Part shown: piece after piece, positions 47,157-55,985 of the stretch
Layout of the letters: every line of letters starts with the position of its first letter
Numbering within the stretch: position 1 is the stretch's first letter
Source of the DNA: Thermocoleostomius sinensis A174
Lineage (GTDB): Bacteria; Cyanobacteriota; Cyanobacteriia; Elainellales; Elainellaceae
Assembly: GCF_026802175.1 (NCBI RefSeq)
Contig: NZ_CP113797.1
Location: 907,026 to 971,025, forward strand
Length of the DNA stretch: 64,000 nt
Reading direction: 5' to 3'
Translations under genes and position numbers: made by a program
The notes under the pieces: model-generated
Databases searched by the model: none
Seen by the model: only the letters and a program-made list of their open reading frames with translations
Told to the model about the DNA's origin: nothing

Positions 47157-48329
47157 CTAGTACTGCGGCACTGAGGGATCAACCTCCTGGCTCCAAGCAT
47201 TGATTCCACCCTTGACGTTGATGCCATCTACACCAGCCTCTTTGAGGAGAGAAATTGCTTTTGCCGATCGGCCTCCCATTTTGCAATGCACAATGAGTTT
47301 GTGCCCATTCAGCAGTTCTTTGATTTTGGCAATTCCGTCACCATTTTCAATCTCTGGTAGTGGCACCAACACTGTGCCTGGAATCTGGGCAATTTCATAC
47401 TCGTTCGGGTTCCGAACATCTACAACGACGTAATCCTCAGCCCTACTATCTAAAATTTGCTTGAGTTCTTGAACTGTAATTTCTTCCATGGCAGCTTGTT
47501 GTTGGGCTTCAGCGGCTTTTGCTTGCGGAATTCCACAAAATTCTTCATAATCAACCAGCTTTTCAATCACCGGACGCACTGGATTAGGACGCAGCTTGAG
47601 TTCGCGAAACGTCATATTCAGGGCATTATAAAGCAACAGCCGACCGCTCAACGTTTGCCCTTGTCCTAGAATAATCTTCACCGTCTCAGTGGCTTGAATT
47701 ACCCCAATGATCCCTGGCAAAATTCCCAATACGCCTCCTTCAGCACAAGATGGCACTAAACCAGGCGGAGGTGGTTCTGGATAGAGATCGCGGTAATTGG
47801 GTCCACCTTCATAGTTAAACACTGTTGCTTGTCCCTCAAACCGAAAAATGGAGCCATAGACATTCGGTTTATTCAACAGCACACAGGCGTCATTAACCAA
47901 ATAGCGAGTTGGAAAGTTATCTGTACCATCGGCGACCACATCATAAGGCTCAAGAATGCTAAGGGCATTCTCTGATGAAAGCCGAGTTTCATACAAATCC
48001 ACCTGGCAATAGGGATTAATTTCCAAGATGCGATCTTTGGCGGACTGAATCTTAGGTTTCCCCACCCATGACGTGCCGTGAATCACCTGTCGCTGTAAAT
48101 TAGAGTAGTCCACTACGTCGAAGTCTACGATCCCAATACGCCCAATTCCAGCAGCGGCTAGGTAGAGCAACAACGGAGAACCTAGTCCTCCTGTTCCAAT
48201 ACACAAAACGCTTGCGGCTTTTAAGCGCTTTTGTCCATCTAAACCAACCTCTGGCAGGATCAGGTGACGGGAATAGCGTTCATATTCTTCTTTACTAAGC
48301 TGGATTTCATCCAGATTGGGATTTAGCAT
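47157..48329 (-). CDS. moeB: Molybdopterin-synthase adenylyltransferase with rhodanese domain
   Basis: 390 residues. The N-terminal two-thirds is a ThiF/MoeB adenylyltransferase: nucleotide loop CIGTGGLGSPLLLYLAAAG, DFDVVDYSNLQRQV and CAEGGVLGILPG. The last 110 residues are a rhodanese domain with the active cysteine in IVHCKMGGRSA. The fusion (MoeZ/MOCS3 type) activates the C-terminal Gly-Gly of small sulfur carriers such as MoaD and passes sulfur to them, for molybdenum cofactor or tRNA thiolation. The start MLNPNLDEIQLSKEEYERYSRHLI is standard for cyanobacteria. Confidence 0.94.
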   Translation of the reverse strand: MLNPNLDEIQLSKEEYERYSRHLILPEVGLDGQKRLKAASVLCIGTGGLGSPLLLYLAAAGIGRIGIVDFDVVDYSNLQRQVIHGTSWVGKPKIQSAKDRILEINPYCQVDLYETRLSSENALSILEPYDVVADGTDNFPTRYLVNDACVLLNKPNVYGSIFRFEGQATVFNYEGGPNYRDLYPEPPPPGLVPSCAEGGVLGILPGIIGVIQATETVKIILGQGQTLSGRLLLYNALNMTFRELKLRPNPVRPVIEKLVDYEEFCGIPQAKAAEAQQQAAMEEITVQELKQILDSRAEDYVVVDVRNPNEYEIAQIPGTVLVPLPEIENGDGIAKIKELLNGHKLIVHCKMGGRSAKAISLLKEAGVDGINVKGGINAWSQEVDPSVPQY

Positions 48330-48639
48330 GGCAATCTTGACTAACCACGTGTAAGGTTTGAGAAATTTGAGGGGATGAGAGTGTGGCTTACTTCTATCTT
48401 ATTAGAGCAGTGTGAGAGACGTTTGAGGTTATTAAATTTTAGGTTTCACTAAAATACTCTACTCAAGCGTCCCTCTCAATGCTAATCTGATTGAACAGCG
48501 TTGCTAAGTTCACTCTGTTTTTTGAGCAACAGGTTCTTTAGCAACAGGCTCAGTGTTATCTACCTGATCTGGACTAAGTCTGGGCTTGAATTCTAGATTA
48601 AGTTTAGTGTATGCTAGATAAGCGCTTGTTAAAAGACAT
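48330..48639. other. Intergenic region upstream of tRNA-Phe
   Basis: 310 bases between the moeB start and tRNA-Phe. It should hold the promoters of both. No further feature seen. Confidence 0.45.
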
Positions 48640-48712
<73 letters not shown>

Positions 48713-48893
48713 TTCAAAGTAAATCAAGAAAAGCTACGGCTAGTAGGGGTTTTGCTTACCCAAGATTTCTTTACCGGAGATCTTGGGTCAATTTTTTGGG
48801 GGCTTTTGGGGGACTTTGGGGCAAAAACTGGTGGAAAACTGGTGGAAGTGGTGGAGGTGCTATAACGTAACTAGCCACTAGGAAAAGGAGAGG

Positions 48894-50085
48894 ATGATGT
48901 TCTCCAGAACGCCTACGGGTCGAGCCTCCAAAGGTTCTGTCTCTATCATCAATACCCACGATCGCCTCCAGCTTCGCTTCAGCTATGGCGGCAAGCGTCA
49001 CTATGTAACGCTGGGACTACCTGATATCGCCACCAATCGAAAACTGGCTGAATTGAAAGCAGCGGAAATCGAAAAGGATATTCTTTACGAGCGGATTGAT
49101 CCCACCCTCGAAAAGTACAAACCTCAATCTGCTCTCAGTACAATTACACCCACTACACCTACTACCAAAGCCAAGCCGCAGTTGGATGAACTGTGGGCAA
49201 AGTACAGCGAGTTTAAGAAGCCCCAGATCAGTCCTAGCACCTATGTCAAGGACTACATCAAGTGCCGTAACCACATTAACCGCCTGCCCGCTCGTTCTTT
49301 GGACGACGCTCTGCTGATCCGCGACTACCTACTCGAAAATCTCACGCTGGATGCGGCAAAACGCTGCCTGAATTACTTGAAAGCCTGCTGCAACTGGGCA
49401 GTAGAAGATGGGCTAATTGATACGAATCCTTTCGTCAGCATTGAAGATCAAGGCTCCCAAAGGCTTGAGTGAAGATGAGGATATCAATCCCTTTACCAAA
49501 GAGGAACGCGATCGCATTATTCAGGCGTTTGAGACCGATCGCTACTACAAATACTACGCTCCCCTGATTGAATTCCTATTCATGACGGGCTGTAGACCTT
49601 CCGAAGCCGTTGCCCTGCAATGGCAACATATTTCCGCCGATTGTTGTTCTATTCGGTTTGAACAGGCAGTTGTCGATTCCGAAACAGGGCTGGTTTTTAA
49701 GAAGGGACTCAAAACCCAGAAAAAGCGAGCATTTCCTGCCAACGACCGACTGGCTGCACTTTTAGCATCGATCAAACCCGCTCATGCGACTGGGGAAACC
49801 AAAGTTTTTCCATCGCCAAAGGGCACCTGGATCGACGTTCATAATCTGACAAATCGGGGATGGCGCGCTGTTTTATCAAAGTTAGAAGGCATTGAGTACC
49901 GCAAGCTTTACCAGACTCGGCACACCTTTATCACGGCTGCCTTAGAAACAGCAGTGACGATGCCTGATGGCAAAATTAAAATGCTGGATGCCAAAGATGT
50001 AGGCAGGCTGGTTGGTACAAGTCCTAAAATGATTTATGAGCATTATGCTGGACAGGCAAGAGAATTGTTTGTACCTGAGTTTTAG
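48894..50085 (+). pseudogene. Tyrosine-recombinase integrase with one-base frameshift
   Basis: Two frames together give one phage/ICE-type integrase of about 395 residues. The first (48894-49472) has a start with AGGAGAGG upstream, a DNA-binding region FSYGGKRHYVTLGLPD and a core-binding helical domain. The second (in +1 frame, continuing to 50085) has the catalytic domain: Arg I in TGCRPSEAVAL, the box II TRHTF, and Tyr in KMIYEHYAG. The join falls after NPF near 49432, where one extra base (TTTCG) shifts the frame; removing it gives NPF-SALKIKAPKG. All catalytic residues I can place are present, so the break may be recent or a sequencing error. Confidence 0.85.
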
Positions 50086-50139
50086 AGATGAGTTGAGGGA
50101 CGATCGCATCCTAACTGGAAGTCATTTTCACAATTCACG

Positions 50140-50829
50140 TCACGTTTCGCTAGAGTTGGCTTCATTCTGTTGCCAGTCCCGAATCCAGGCTCGAACATAA
50201 CGTACTACGCCAATATCATCGGTTGTCTGGCGTTGCTGCACAAACTCTGCTAAAACCGCTGGCGAAATCATTGGGAAGGTGGGGCTAAACTCGCACTCCA
50301 CATACCCACCACCTGACCAGCGAGAAATCGTGATGCCTTGCTTGGTGTATCGCCACACTTCCGGCACCTGCAACTGCTGATAGATGCCCATTCGACGAGT
50401 TGAGGAACTGGTGATGTCCACCTCTACGGCTAAATCTGGAGGCAAATCCTCCGGTAGTTCCGGATCTAGCCCTTGCAGTCGATCGGCATTCTGAATAAAA
50501 AAGCAGGAGTCTGGCTCCACGCCCTTCTGCAAATCTTCGCGATCGAGCGTCGTTGAACCATAGCCCTTGATACTCAACCCCAGTTCCTCCACTAGTGCAG
50601 TAATAATCAGTTCCAGCAGCCGATTGATAATTTCATGCAGCTTCGACGGCATCTTAATTTCCAACGTCCCCTCGTCATAAGTCAGGCGGGATGCCCGATG
50701 ATTGCCCAGATCTGCCAGCAATGCCTGATAAGTCTGCCAGCTTACGTTTTCTAGCACCACCTTCTGGGTCACTTTGCCTTGTAGATCGTCTACCTGGAGG
50801 TCATCAATTTGAGCCGGAGTTGTCACCAT
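50140..50829 (-). CDS. Uma2-family (DUF820) nuclease-fold protein
   Basis: 229 residues. The Uma2 fold is a PD-(D/E)XK nuclease relative expanded greatly in cyanobacteria. Visible are RLTYDEGTLEIKMPSKLHE, EPDSCFFI, DLAVEVDITSSSTRRMG and QLQVPEVWRY. The role is unknown; many copies lie in mobile regions. It sits between the integrase and the IS1-type element and is transcribed toward the integrase. Confidence 0.9.
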   Translation of the reverse strand: MVTTPAQIDDLQVDDLQGKVTQKVVLENVSWQTYQALLADLGNHRASRLTYDEGTLEIKMPSKLHEIINRLLELIITALVEELGLSIKGYGSTTLDREDLQKGVEPDSCFFIQNADRLQGLDPELPEDLPPDLAVEVDITSSSTRRMGIYQQLQVPEVWRYTKQGITISRWSGGGYVECEFSPTFPMISPAVLAEFVQQRQTTDDIGVVRYVRAWIRDWQQNEANSSET

Positions 50830-50874
50830 GCCGTTTCTCCATCGCCGTCAGCCTATTTCAACTTTAGCCGACTT

Positions 50875-51713
50875 GGGTAGTGTTCTAGACCTGTGGATGG
50901 TGCTACATAGAAAGACCAAATTCATAACGGTTTACGAATAATCCAATGACAATGTCGTGCATCCACTCCGACTTCGAAAAACATATCGTTTTACGTGCTA
51001 ATCGTTTAATCCGAGTTCGTAGTGTTAGATGTTTCCGCTCAATCTTCTGGGTGTAATGCTTGCCGATCTCATGCTGGTTCTCCGCCAATATCCGAGTGTA
51101 TCCACCCCAACCATCTGTGTAGAACCGCTTAATGCCAAAGGGCATCAACAACAGCATTAACGATTCCAGCGCAGCATCGGTGTGGGGAGCCAATACATAA
51201 GCCAAAACTTCTCCAGTCCTATGGTCAATTGCATGCCACAACCAGCGTTGCTGTTTCTTGTTGCCCACAAAGCTCCACATTTCATCCATCTCGACTTCAT
51301 CGACCCGCTTAACCAAAACTTCGATTGCCTTTGACTGAGATGCTTGTTTTAGCAATGTTGGGTTAACCTGCTTCAAGTGCCGGGATTTTTTTTAATTCCT
51401 CGATCACCGTTGTCGGGCTAATTTTCAGCACCCGAGCTGTATCCCGGATACCACTGCCATTGACTGCCATGTCCACAATTTGTTGTTTCACCTCTGGCAG
51501 GTAGCCTTGGTAGCAATAGTGTCGAATGAAGGTGCTACGGGAGCACTGGGGATTACGACACTTGTAGCGTTGTTTGCCCTCCTGAGATTTGCCATGTTTG
51601 ACCACATCAGAGCTATTACAAGCAGGACACAAAATAGGTTCTTGAACCATAAAGCATTTGCAGGTAGAGGCAAAACTACTCTATCTCAGTTCCACAGGTC
51701 TAGAACATTACCC
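50875..51713 (-). mobile_element. IS1-family insertion sequence
   Basis: 839 bases bounded by 23-bp inverted ends, 50875-50897 and 51691-51713, that match at 22 of 23 positions (core GTTCTAGACCTGTGGA perfect). Inside lie the two overlapping transposase frames of IS1 layout. Exact outer ends could be a base or two inside these limits. The flanks share no 8-9 bp target duplication. The right end lies within the VirB4-like gene, and the left flank carries no rest of that gene, so a deletion next to the element is likely. Confidence 0.85.
50903..51650 (-). CDS. IS1-family transposase (InsA- and InsB-like frames)
   Basis: Frame 1 (51650 down to 51363, 95 residues) is InsA-like, with a zinc-ribbon CPACNSSDVVKHGK...C-RNPQC and a helix-turn-helix (GSGIRDTARVLKISPTTVIEEL). 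Frame 2 (to 50903) is the InsB-like DDE domain, with EVEMDEMWSFVGNKKQQRWLW, FYTDGWGGY and QKIERKHLTLRTRIKRL. They meet at a run of eight A (coding strand, 51393-51386). Frame 2 is +1 relative to frame 1, and one A fewer would fuse the two into a single reading frame, as many cyanobacterial copies have. Slippage at the run could restore a full transposase. Confidence 0.85.
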
Positions 51714-52896
51714 ACCAGTGCCAGAACGCTGATCCAAATTGGCATCGCTCCCTCAAAAATTTTCTCTTGGGCTTCAATGCCACGCCTGGCTCGTACTTGT
51801 GAAGCCACATCAACGTTCTTGAACTCGGTAGCACGATGCGTTGCGGTGATATTTTGCCGCGTGAGTCGTTGCAGAGTAATCCGGGTCATCATCCGGTCTG
51901 CGGCAGCTAGCTCGCACACCACCTCACAATCCGGAACATCTGAAAGCGCTTGCCAGAGGTAGTAAAGCTGGTGTTCTGGTGAAACAAAGCCAGTGGGTTT
52001 GGACCCAGGGCTAAAGCGCCTACAAACTTACCTCGCACTCGCACCCATTGGCGATCGGCTTTGGGATGAGAAGGATGACCGTGTTCGCCTCGAATCAGCA
52101 CTGAAACGGCATGGAGATCTGCTTGGATCTCTTCTTCCAGGGAGAGACCACCCTTGTTATCCTGCAAGACCAAGCATTGAGGAGGAGGAGGGGGATGCAA
52201 CGTGTTAAATTGCTGCCATAAGTAATTCCACAGATCATCAGCCGTCATTGGGGAAGCCTGAAGCCCCATACGGGAATTAATCAAATTCTCCCAATGCAGA
52301 TAGCCGTAACTGAACGCGCGTTCTAGCATTTGCTGGTAGTGTTCATATTCCTTACGCTCCTTCATGCCTTTGAGCGTGTCGTACTGCTCAATCATCCAGG
52401 CAAGGAACTTCTCTAACCGATCGGAACTCATTCCTTTACCCGGTTCGATCGTGTATGTCGCAAAGAGGTAGAGCTGTTTCGTTTGTCGTTCACTATTTTC
52501 GGTTAGCGATCGCGTGGAACGCTGTTGCGCCAGAAGTAAAAATTGTGTTTCCAAGCTGTCAGTTGCATTGATTAGCGGTTCTAATTCCTGCTGACGCTCC
52601 CCATCATCCGCAAACGAATGTAGATGGATACGAAGCCGATCGCCTGAACGAAAGCCTTTCAGTCCAGCTTCGATTCGTGTCAGGGTTGCTTCGGCTTGTT
52701 CTCTGGAGAGCATGGTGTGAATGCCTGGTGCTTTAAAGCCAAACACAAAGCTAAATTGTTGTCCTCGTTTGAGCAGGTAAGCGCCGACATTTCGCCCTCG
52801 CAGAGCAAGTTTACAAATGCACTCCAAATGCGTTTCGTCTTCAAACGGCTTGAAGTGGTAGCGTTGATTTCCAGTCCGTGGTTTAGTTGTCATCAT
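51714..52896 (-). pseudogene. VirB4/TraC-like conjugation ATPase, N-terminal remnant
   Basis: The first 315 or so residues (to about 51920) form a soluble N-terminal domain like that of VirB4-type ATPases: HFKPFEDETHLE, ALRGRNVGAYLLKRGQQFSFVFGF and EEIQADLHAVSVLIRGEHG. One missing base near 51935 shifts the frame; the next frame resumes as EVVCELAAADRMMTRITLQR. The sequence ends at VLALV where the IS1-type element begins. The Walker-bearing C-terminal domain is absent. It overlaps the VirB3-like gene by 14 bases, as in intact virB3-virB4 pairs. Assignment to VirB4 rests on length, order and neighbours, not on a motif. Confidence 0.6.
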
Positions 52897-53194
52897 GGTT
52901 CAAACAGCGGGTGTAGCGAACGTGTCCTCGTTTCCAATCTGGGACAGCAACAAACTTGTTCGTGAACTTCCAGGTTTTCTCTCCCACCACAATCCACCAA
53001 CTACTGATGCCCCAAGCACTCACGACCATGAACACCGCAAAGCCCAGATGTAAAAGGATTTGAGTCAGGAAATACGCGAGAACCAGAATGATACCGGATG
53101 GAGCCAGTAGGTTGGCAGGAAGGGGTCCTAGGGTGGGTTGTTGTCCCAGGCTTTGATTTACTAGTCGAAAGGATTGCTCATGTTGCTGGGTCAT
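52883..53194 (-). CDS. VirB3-like small membrane protein
   Basis: 103 residues: a soluble N-terminus, then one long or two close hydrophobic helices (IILVLAYFLTQILL and LGFAVFMVVSAWGISSWW), then a basic C-terminus ending KRGHVRYTRC. Size and topology fit the VirB3/TrbD component of type IV secretion. It lies between a pilin-like gene (36 bases upstream) and the VirB4-like gene (14-base overlap), the classical virB2-B3-B4 order. No motif decides the call; it rests on context. Confidence 0.6.
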   Translation of the reverse strand: MTQQHEQSFRLVNQSLGQQPTLGPLPANLLAPSGIILVLAYFLTQILLHLGFAVFMVVSAWGISSWWIVVGEKTWKFTNKFVAVPDWKRGHVRYTRCLNHDDN

Positions 53195-53230
53195 GATGGC
53201 TAGCTCCTGAGAAGGAACGGAAGCATAAGT

Positions 53231-53839
53231 TTAGCCACCGGCTCCCCCACCTGCACCTCCGCCTGCTCCCCCACCTGCGCCATCTCCAAAGAACAAGGCA
53301 CTCAATCCCTCTACCAAGACAACAGCCGCTACAATGATGAAGGCATTTTGAGCCAGGGGTTGCCATTGTTCTCCCCGTTGAGCTTGGTAGATGGCAAAGA
53401 AGACAGAGCCCACAGCAGACACCCAAATGACAACACGGATTAGCCCAAATAGGAAGGTAATGATCTCACTGTCCAGATATTCCCCGAAGATAGTGTCTAC
53501 CTCGTCTTCAGCCGTATCGAATATCTGAGCCAGAGCTGGATTGGCGTTAGCAGTGATGTCTAGGAATAGGAGTGTACCCAACAGAAGCCCCAGTGTTCTA
53601 TACCCTCCCAAGCGTTGAAAACAAGGATGAGAAGCAATCGCTGCTATTCCTTGATTAACAGCACCTGGAAAGCGCAAGCAAAGACAACCGATAGCGACTG
53701 CAAAATGAAGTGCCAGTGGAAACTGAAATACCAGAAATAATCCACCAATTCCTAATGACATGAATGCTGGAAGAGACAGCGATCGAACAAAATATCTACC
53801 TTTGCTAGAAGGCTTGGGAGAAAAACGAGTATTAATCAT
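53231..53839 (-). CDS. VirB2/TrbC-like pilin candidate
   Basis: About 202 residues from the ATG at 53839. A long hydrophobic leader ends at NPALA, a signal peptidase-like site, followed by QIFDTAEDEVDTIF and two hydrophobic helices (TFLFGLIRVVIWVSAVGSVF and FIIVAAVVLVEGLSALFF). This leader-plus-two-helix layout is that of conjugative pilins. The protein ends in a repeat of GAGG units encoded by short tandem repeats. A mature pilin of about 100 residues would result. First gene of the three-gene remnant; family call is by topology and order. Confidence 0.6.
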   Translation of the reverse strand: MINTRFSPKPSSKGRYFVRSLSLPAFMSLGIGGLFLVFQFPLALHFAVAIGCLCLRFPGAVNQGIAAIASHPCFQRLGGYRTLGLLLGTLLFLDITANANPALAQIFDTAEDEVDTIFGEYLDSEIITFLFGLIRVVIWVSAVGSVFFAIYQAQRGEQWQPLAQNAFIIVAAVVLVEGLSALFFGDGAGGGAGGGAGGGAGG

Positions 53840-54647
53840 ATTGAAAATTCCTGAAACGAAAATCAACAATCAAGTTGAAAATCAACACGAATTCACACAA
53901 AGCAATGTGTAGCCTTGCATTGAACCTTGTATAGAAAATTCTCCTCACGACCTAACCCGAACTGGGTCGAGCGCAGTCAATCGCAGTAACGATTCAATTC
54001 CTCAACCGACAAAAACAAACAAGCTTTCTTTCTTGAGGCGGTCAGCAGCGTAGAGAATTGTACCGGAACACTCAAGATAACCTGCATAGCTGCTACCCCT
54101 TCAAATACTCAGATACTTAAAAGGTGGTAGATTGCGCCCTAAACGAAATCAGTCAAATGAGGATGCAGAGAAAAGATAGAATCACGAGAATCCTAGTCGT
54201 AACCCTTGAAGCAGTAGGAGCAAAAATCAATGTCCTACGAAAAGCTATTTATGTTGTACTTAAGGTAATAGTCCAACAATTTGCAGCAACCCGCAAGAGA
54301 CTTTAAACTTACTTAGGAATTCGGTGTACTTTCTTAAAGTCTATGAGCTAACCTGTGGGTTACAGCATCAGTCATGGCTTGGAATATAGCTTCCTCATTC
54401 CGAGTTTATGGGGAACAAACGGATCGAGTATGCCAAGCAGCAAGTTTAATCTTGAAGTCTTCTGGTGTAACCAAGCTGGCATCTTTATCCTACGAAGTAG
54501 GACAATCCTACAATAAAGTCAATATAAAGTGACCTTAGCTTCCAATCCACGCACCATAGGGTTTCTATAAAATCGCTATCACGTTATTTACTTCCCCAGC
54601 AACGAGATTTACGATGACATCAGTTGCACTGATGGATATTCGGCTAG
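53840..54647. other. Divergent promoter region of the conjugation remnant
   Basis: About 800 bases between the pilin-like gene (minus) and the gene at 54648 (plus). A 60-residue GTG frame at 54124-54306 has no clear family and is not accepted as a gene. The phased half-sites at 54488-54511 lie here. An oriT or origin could also be in this stretch, but I see no nic-type inverted repeat I can defend. Confidence 0.5.
54488..54511. promoter_or_regulatory. Phased operator: three TCCTAC half-sites
   Basis: TCCTAC-N3-GTAGGA-N3-TCCTAC: three 6-bp half-sites in alternating orientation at an exact 9-bp period. They lie 137 bases before the gene at 54648, whose product may be a ribbon-helix-helix protein. 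Tandem short sites of this sort are typical for such regulators. Confidence 0.55.
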
Positions 54648-55091
54648 ATGTCAAGCTCCAAGAGTAAAGATGGAGGAGCACCTTCCAATCCCAAGCCAGG
54701 ACAAGATGAGAACCCAGAAGGGGCTTGTCGTCCTACTTTTTATATGAGTACGGATCTGTTAGCTGCGATCGAAGCCCAATCGGTGGCGGAGGATAAAAAA
54801 CGATCGCCCTTTGTGGCTGAGGTATTAGAGTTCCTGCTGACTTCTCCGGTGGGTGAGCAATTGCGGGAGAATGCTCAGAAACATCGTCGTAGCCTGATGC
54901 ATGAACTAGAGAGCAGCCTGGTGTTGTTCAATGATCATATTCCAACGGCTCGGATTGTGGAGTTGGCAGAAGCCAGTCAACGACATCCCGATCAGATGCT
55001 CGTTCGGCTCATATTGTTAGGACTGCGAGTGTATGAACGGGCGATCGATCGAATGGAAGCAGACATTGAGGGCAGCAACGAGTTGCCTTAA
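54648..55091 (+). CDS. Possible ribbon-helix-helix protein
   Basis: 147 residues. A disordered, Lys/Pro-rich N-terminus (1-28) is followed by RPTFYMSTDLLAAIEAQS and a helix (SPFVAEVLEFLL), which could be the strand and two helices of an RHH DNA-binding domain. The second half is helical with RIVELAEASQRHPDQMLVRLILLGL. Such a protein could regulate the nearby transfer genes or act in partition. Family not certain; a phased operator-like site lies upstream. Confidence 0.6.
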   Translation: MSSSKSKDGGAPSNPKPGQDENPEGACRPTFYMSTDLLAAIEAQSVAEDKKRSPFVAEVLEFLLTSPVGEQLRENAQKHRRSLMHELESSLVLFNDHIPTARIVELAEASQRHPDQMLVRLILLGLRVYERAIDRMEADIEGSNELP

Positions 55092-55392
55092 TCTTGAAAT
55101 TGCTTAATCTTTTTCAACAAATATTCCGGATAGTTAAGAATCTTAATGTATCAATAGACAAATGAAAACTACTGATACTCAAAGTCTCATTCATCTGTGA
55201 ACTACTGACTGAGGTAATTTAGCTCCGTCGCAGAGCGGATTGCCTGATGTTTGCAATTTAAGACAAGTACAGTTTGACAATATCGCTGTGTTTAGCAATT
55301 GATACAGCTTGGGGCTTGAGAACTTTGCTTTTCAAGCAAGTTGTTAAGAATTCCGTTTTGCTTGTCTTCGACCGTTCGGATTTTAAACTACG
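55092..55392. other. Intergenic region, no feature seen
   Basis: 301 AT-rich bases between the possible RHH gene and the 156-residue gene. No hairpin with a T-tract, promoter pair or small gene I can support. Confidence 0.4.
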
Positions 55393-55863
55393 ATGGGTCG
55401 ATATTTGACTAGGCGCTATGTGGCAGTCGATTGGGATGAGGTAGTCAGGTTAGCAGGTCTCGACCAAACGCCGATCGCAGAGATTCGTTACACTGCTGAC
55501 GCGGAACTGATTCATCGCACTGAGTGGTGGGCATGGTGGTCGGATGAGTTGTTGACAATAGCGATCGGGCTACCAGAATCGCTCCAGCCTGAAGGATTGT
55601 CTCCAGATGCAGTAGAGTTGATTACCGACGTTTGGGAAAGTAATTCTCTAGCCCCTCAATGTGAATGGACACTGCTAGCACAGGTGCAACGTATCTTCAA
55701 CATAGAGTTGGTGGTGCCATCCAGCCAAGGAAGTGATCGATCGCAAACTTGGGAGCGGCTAACAGTTGAACTGGGTAATGGGCAACAGAGAATACTATAC
55801 CGGGTCTGGATGCGAGCGGATGAAGGGTATTCGTGTCAGATTCGTACAGAACCACCAGAATAA
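55393..55863 (+). CDS. Hypothetical protein, Trp-rich
   Basis: 156 residues, acidic and soluble, with no signal or membrane segment. The stretch HRTEWWAWWSDELLTIAIGL is unusually rich in tryptophan. The C-terminal part (ERLTVELGNGQQRILYRVWM) looks like beta strands. I recognise no family. It lies 123 bases before the DUF499 gene on the same strand, so it may belong to that locus or to the mobile element. Confidence 0.6.
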   Translation: MGRYLTRRYVAVDWDEVVRLAGLDQTPIAEIRYTADAELIHRTEWWAWWSDELLTIAIGLPESLQPEGLSPDAVELITDVWESNSLAPQCEWTLLAQVQRIFNIELVVPSSQGSDRSQTWERLTVELGNGQQRILYRVWMRADEGYSCQIRTEPPE

Positions 55864-55985
55864 CAGAGTGAGTTAGTCAAACTTCTCCAACAGCATAGGC
55901 ATGACACGCGATCGGGTTGAATGCCAAGATAGTGGAAATTCTAGACCTATCTTCCCTACCCGATTTTTGAAGGAGTTTAAGCATC

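Noticed and set aside
53231-53280. Short tandem repeats as a separate repeat element
   Set aside because: They encode the GAGG repeats at the C-terminus of the pilin-like protein, so they are coding sequence.
54124-54306. 60-residue GTG frame in the region upstream of the possible RHH gene
   Set aside because: GTG start without a clear ribosome-binding site and no recognisable family; the helical, basic product could arise by chance.
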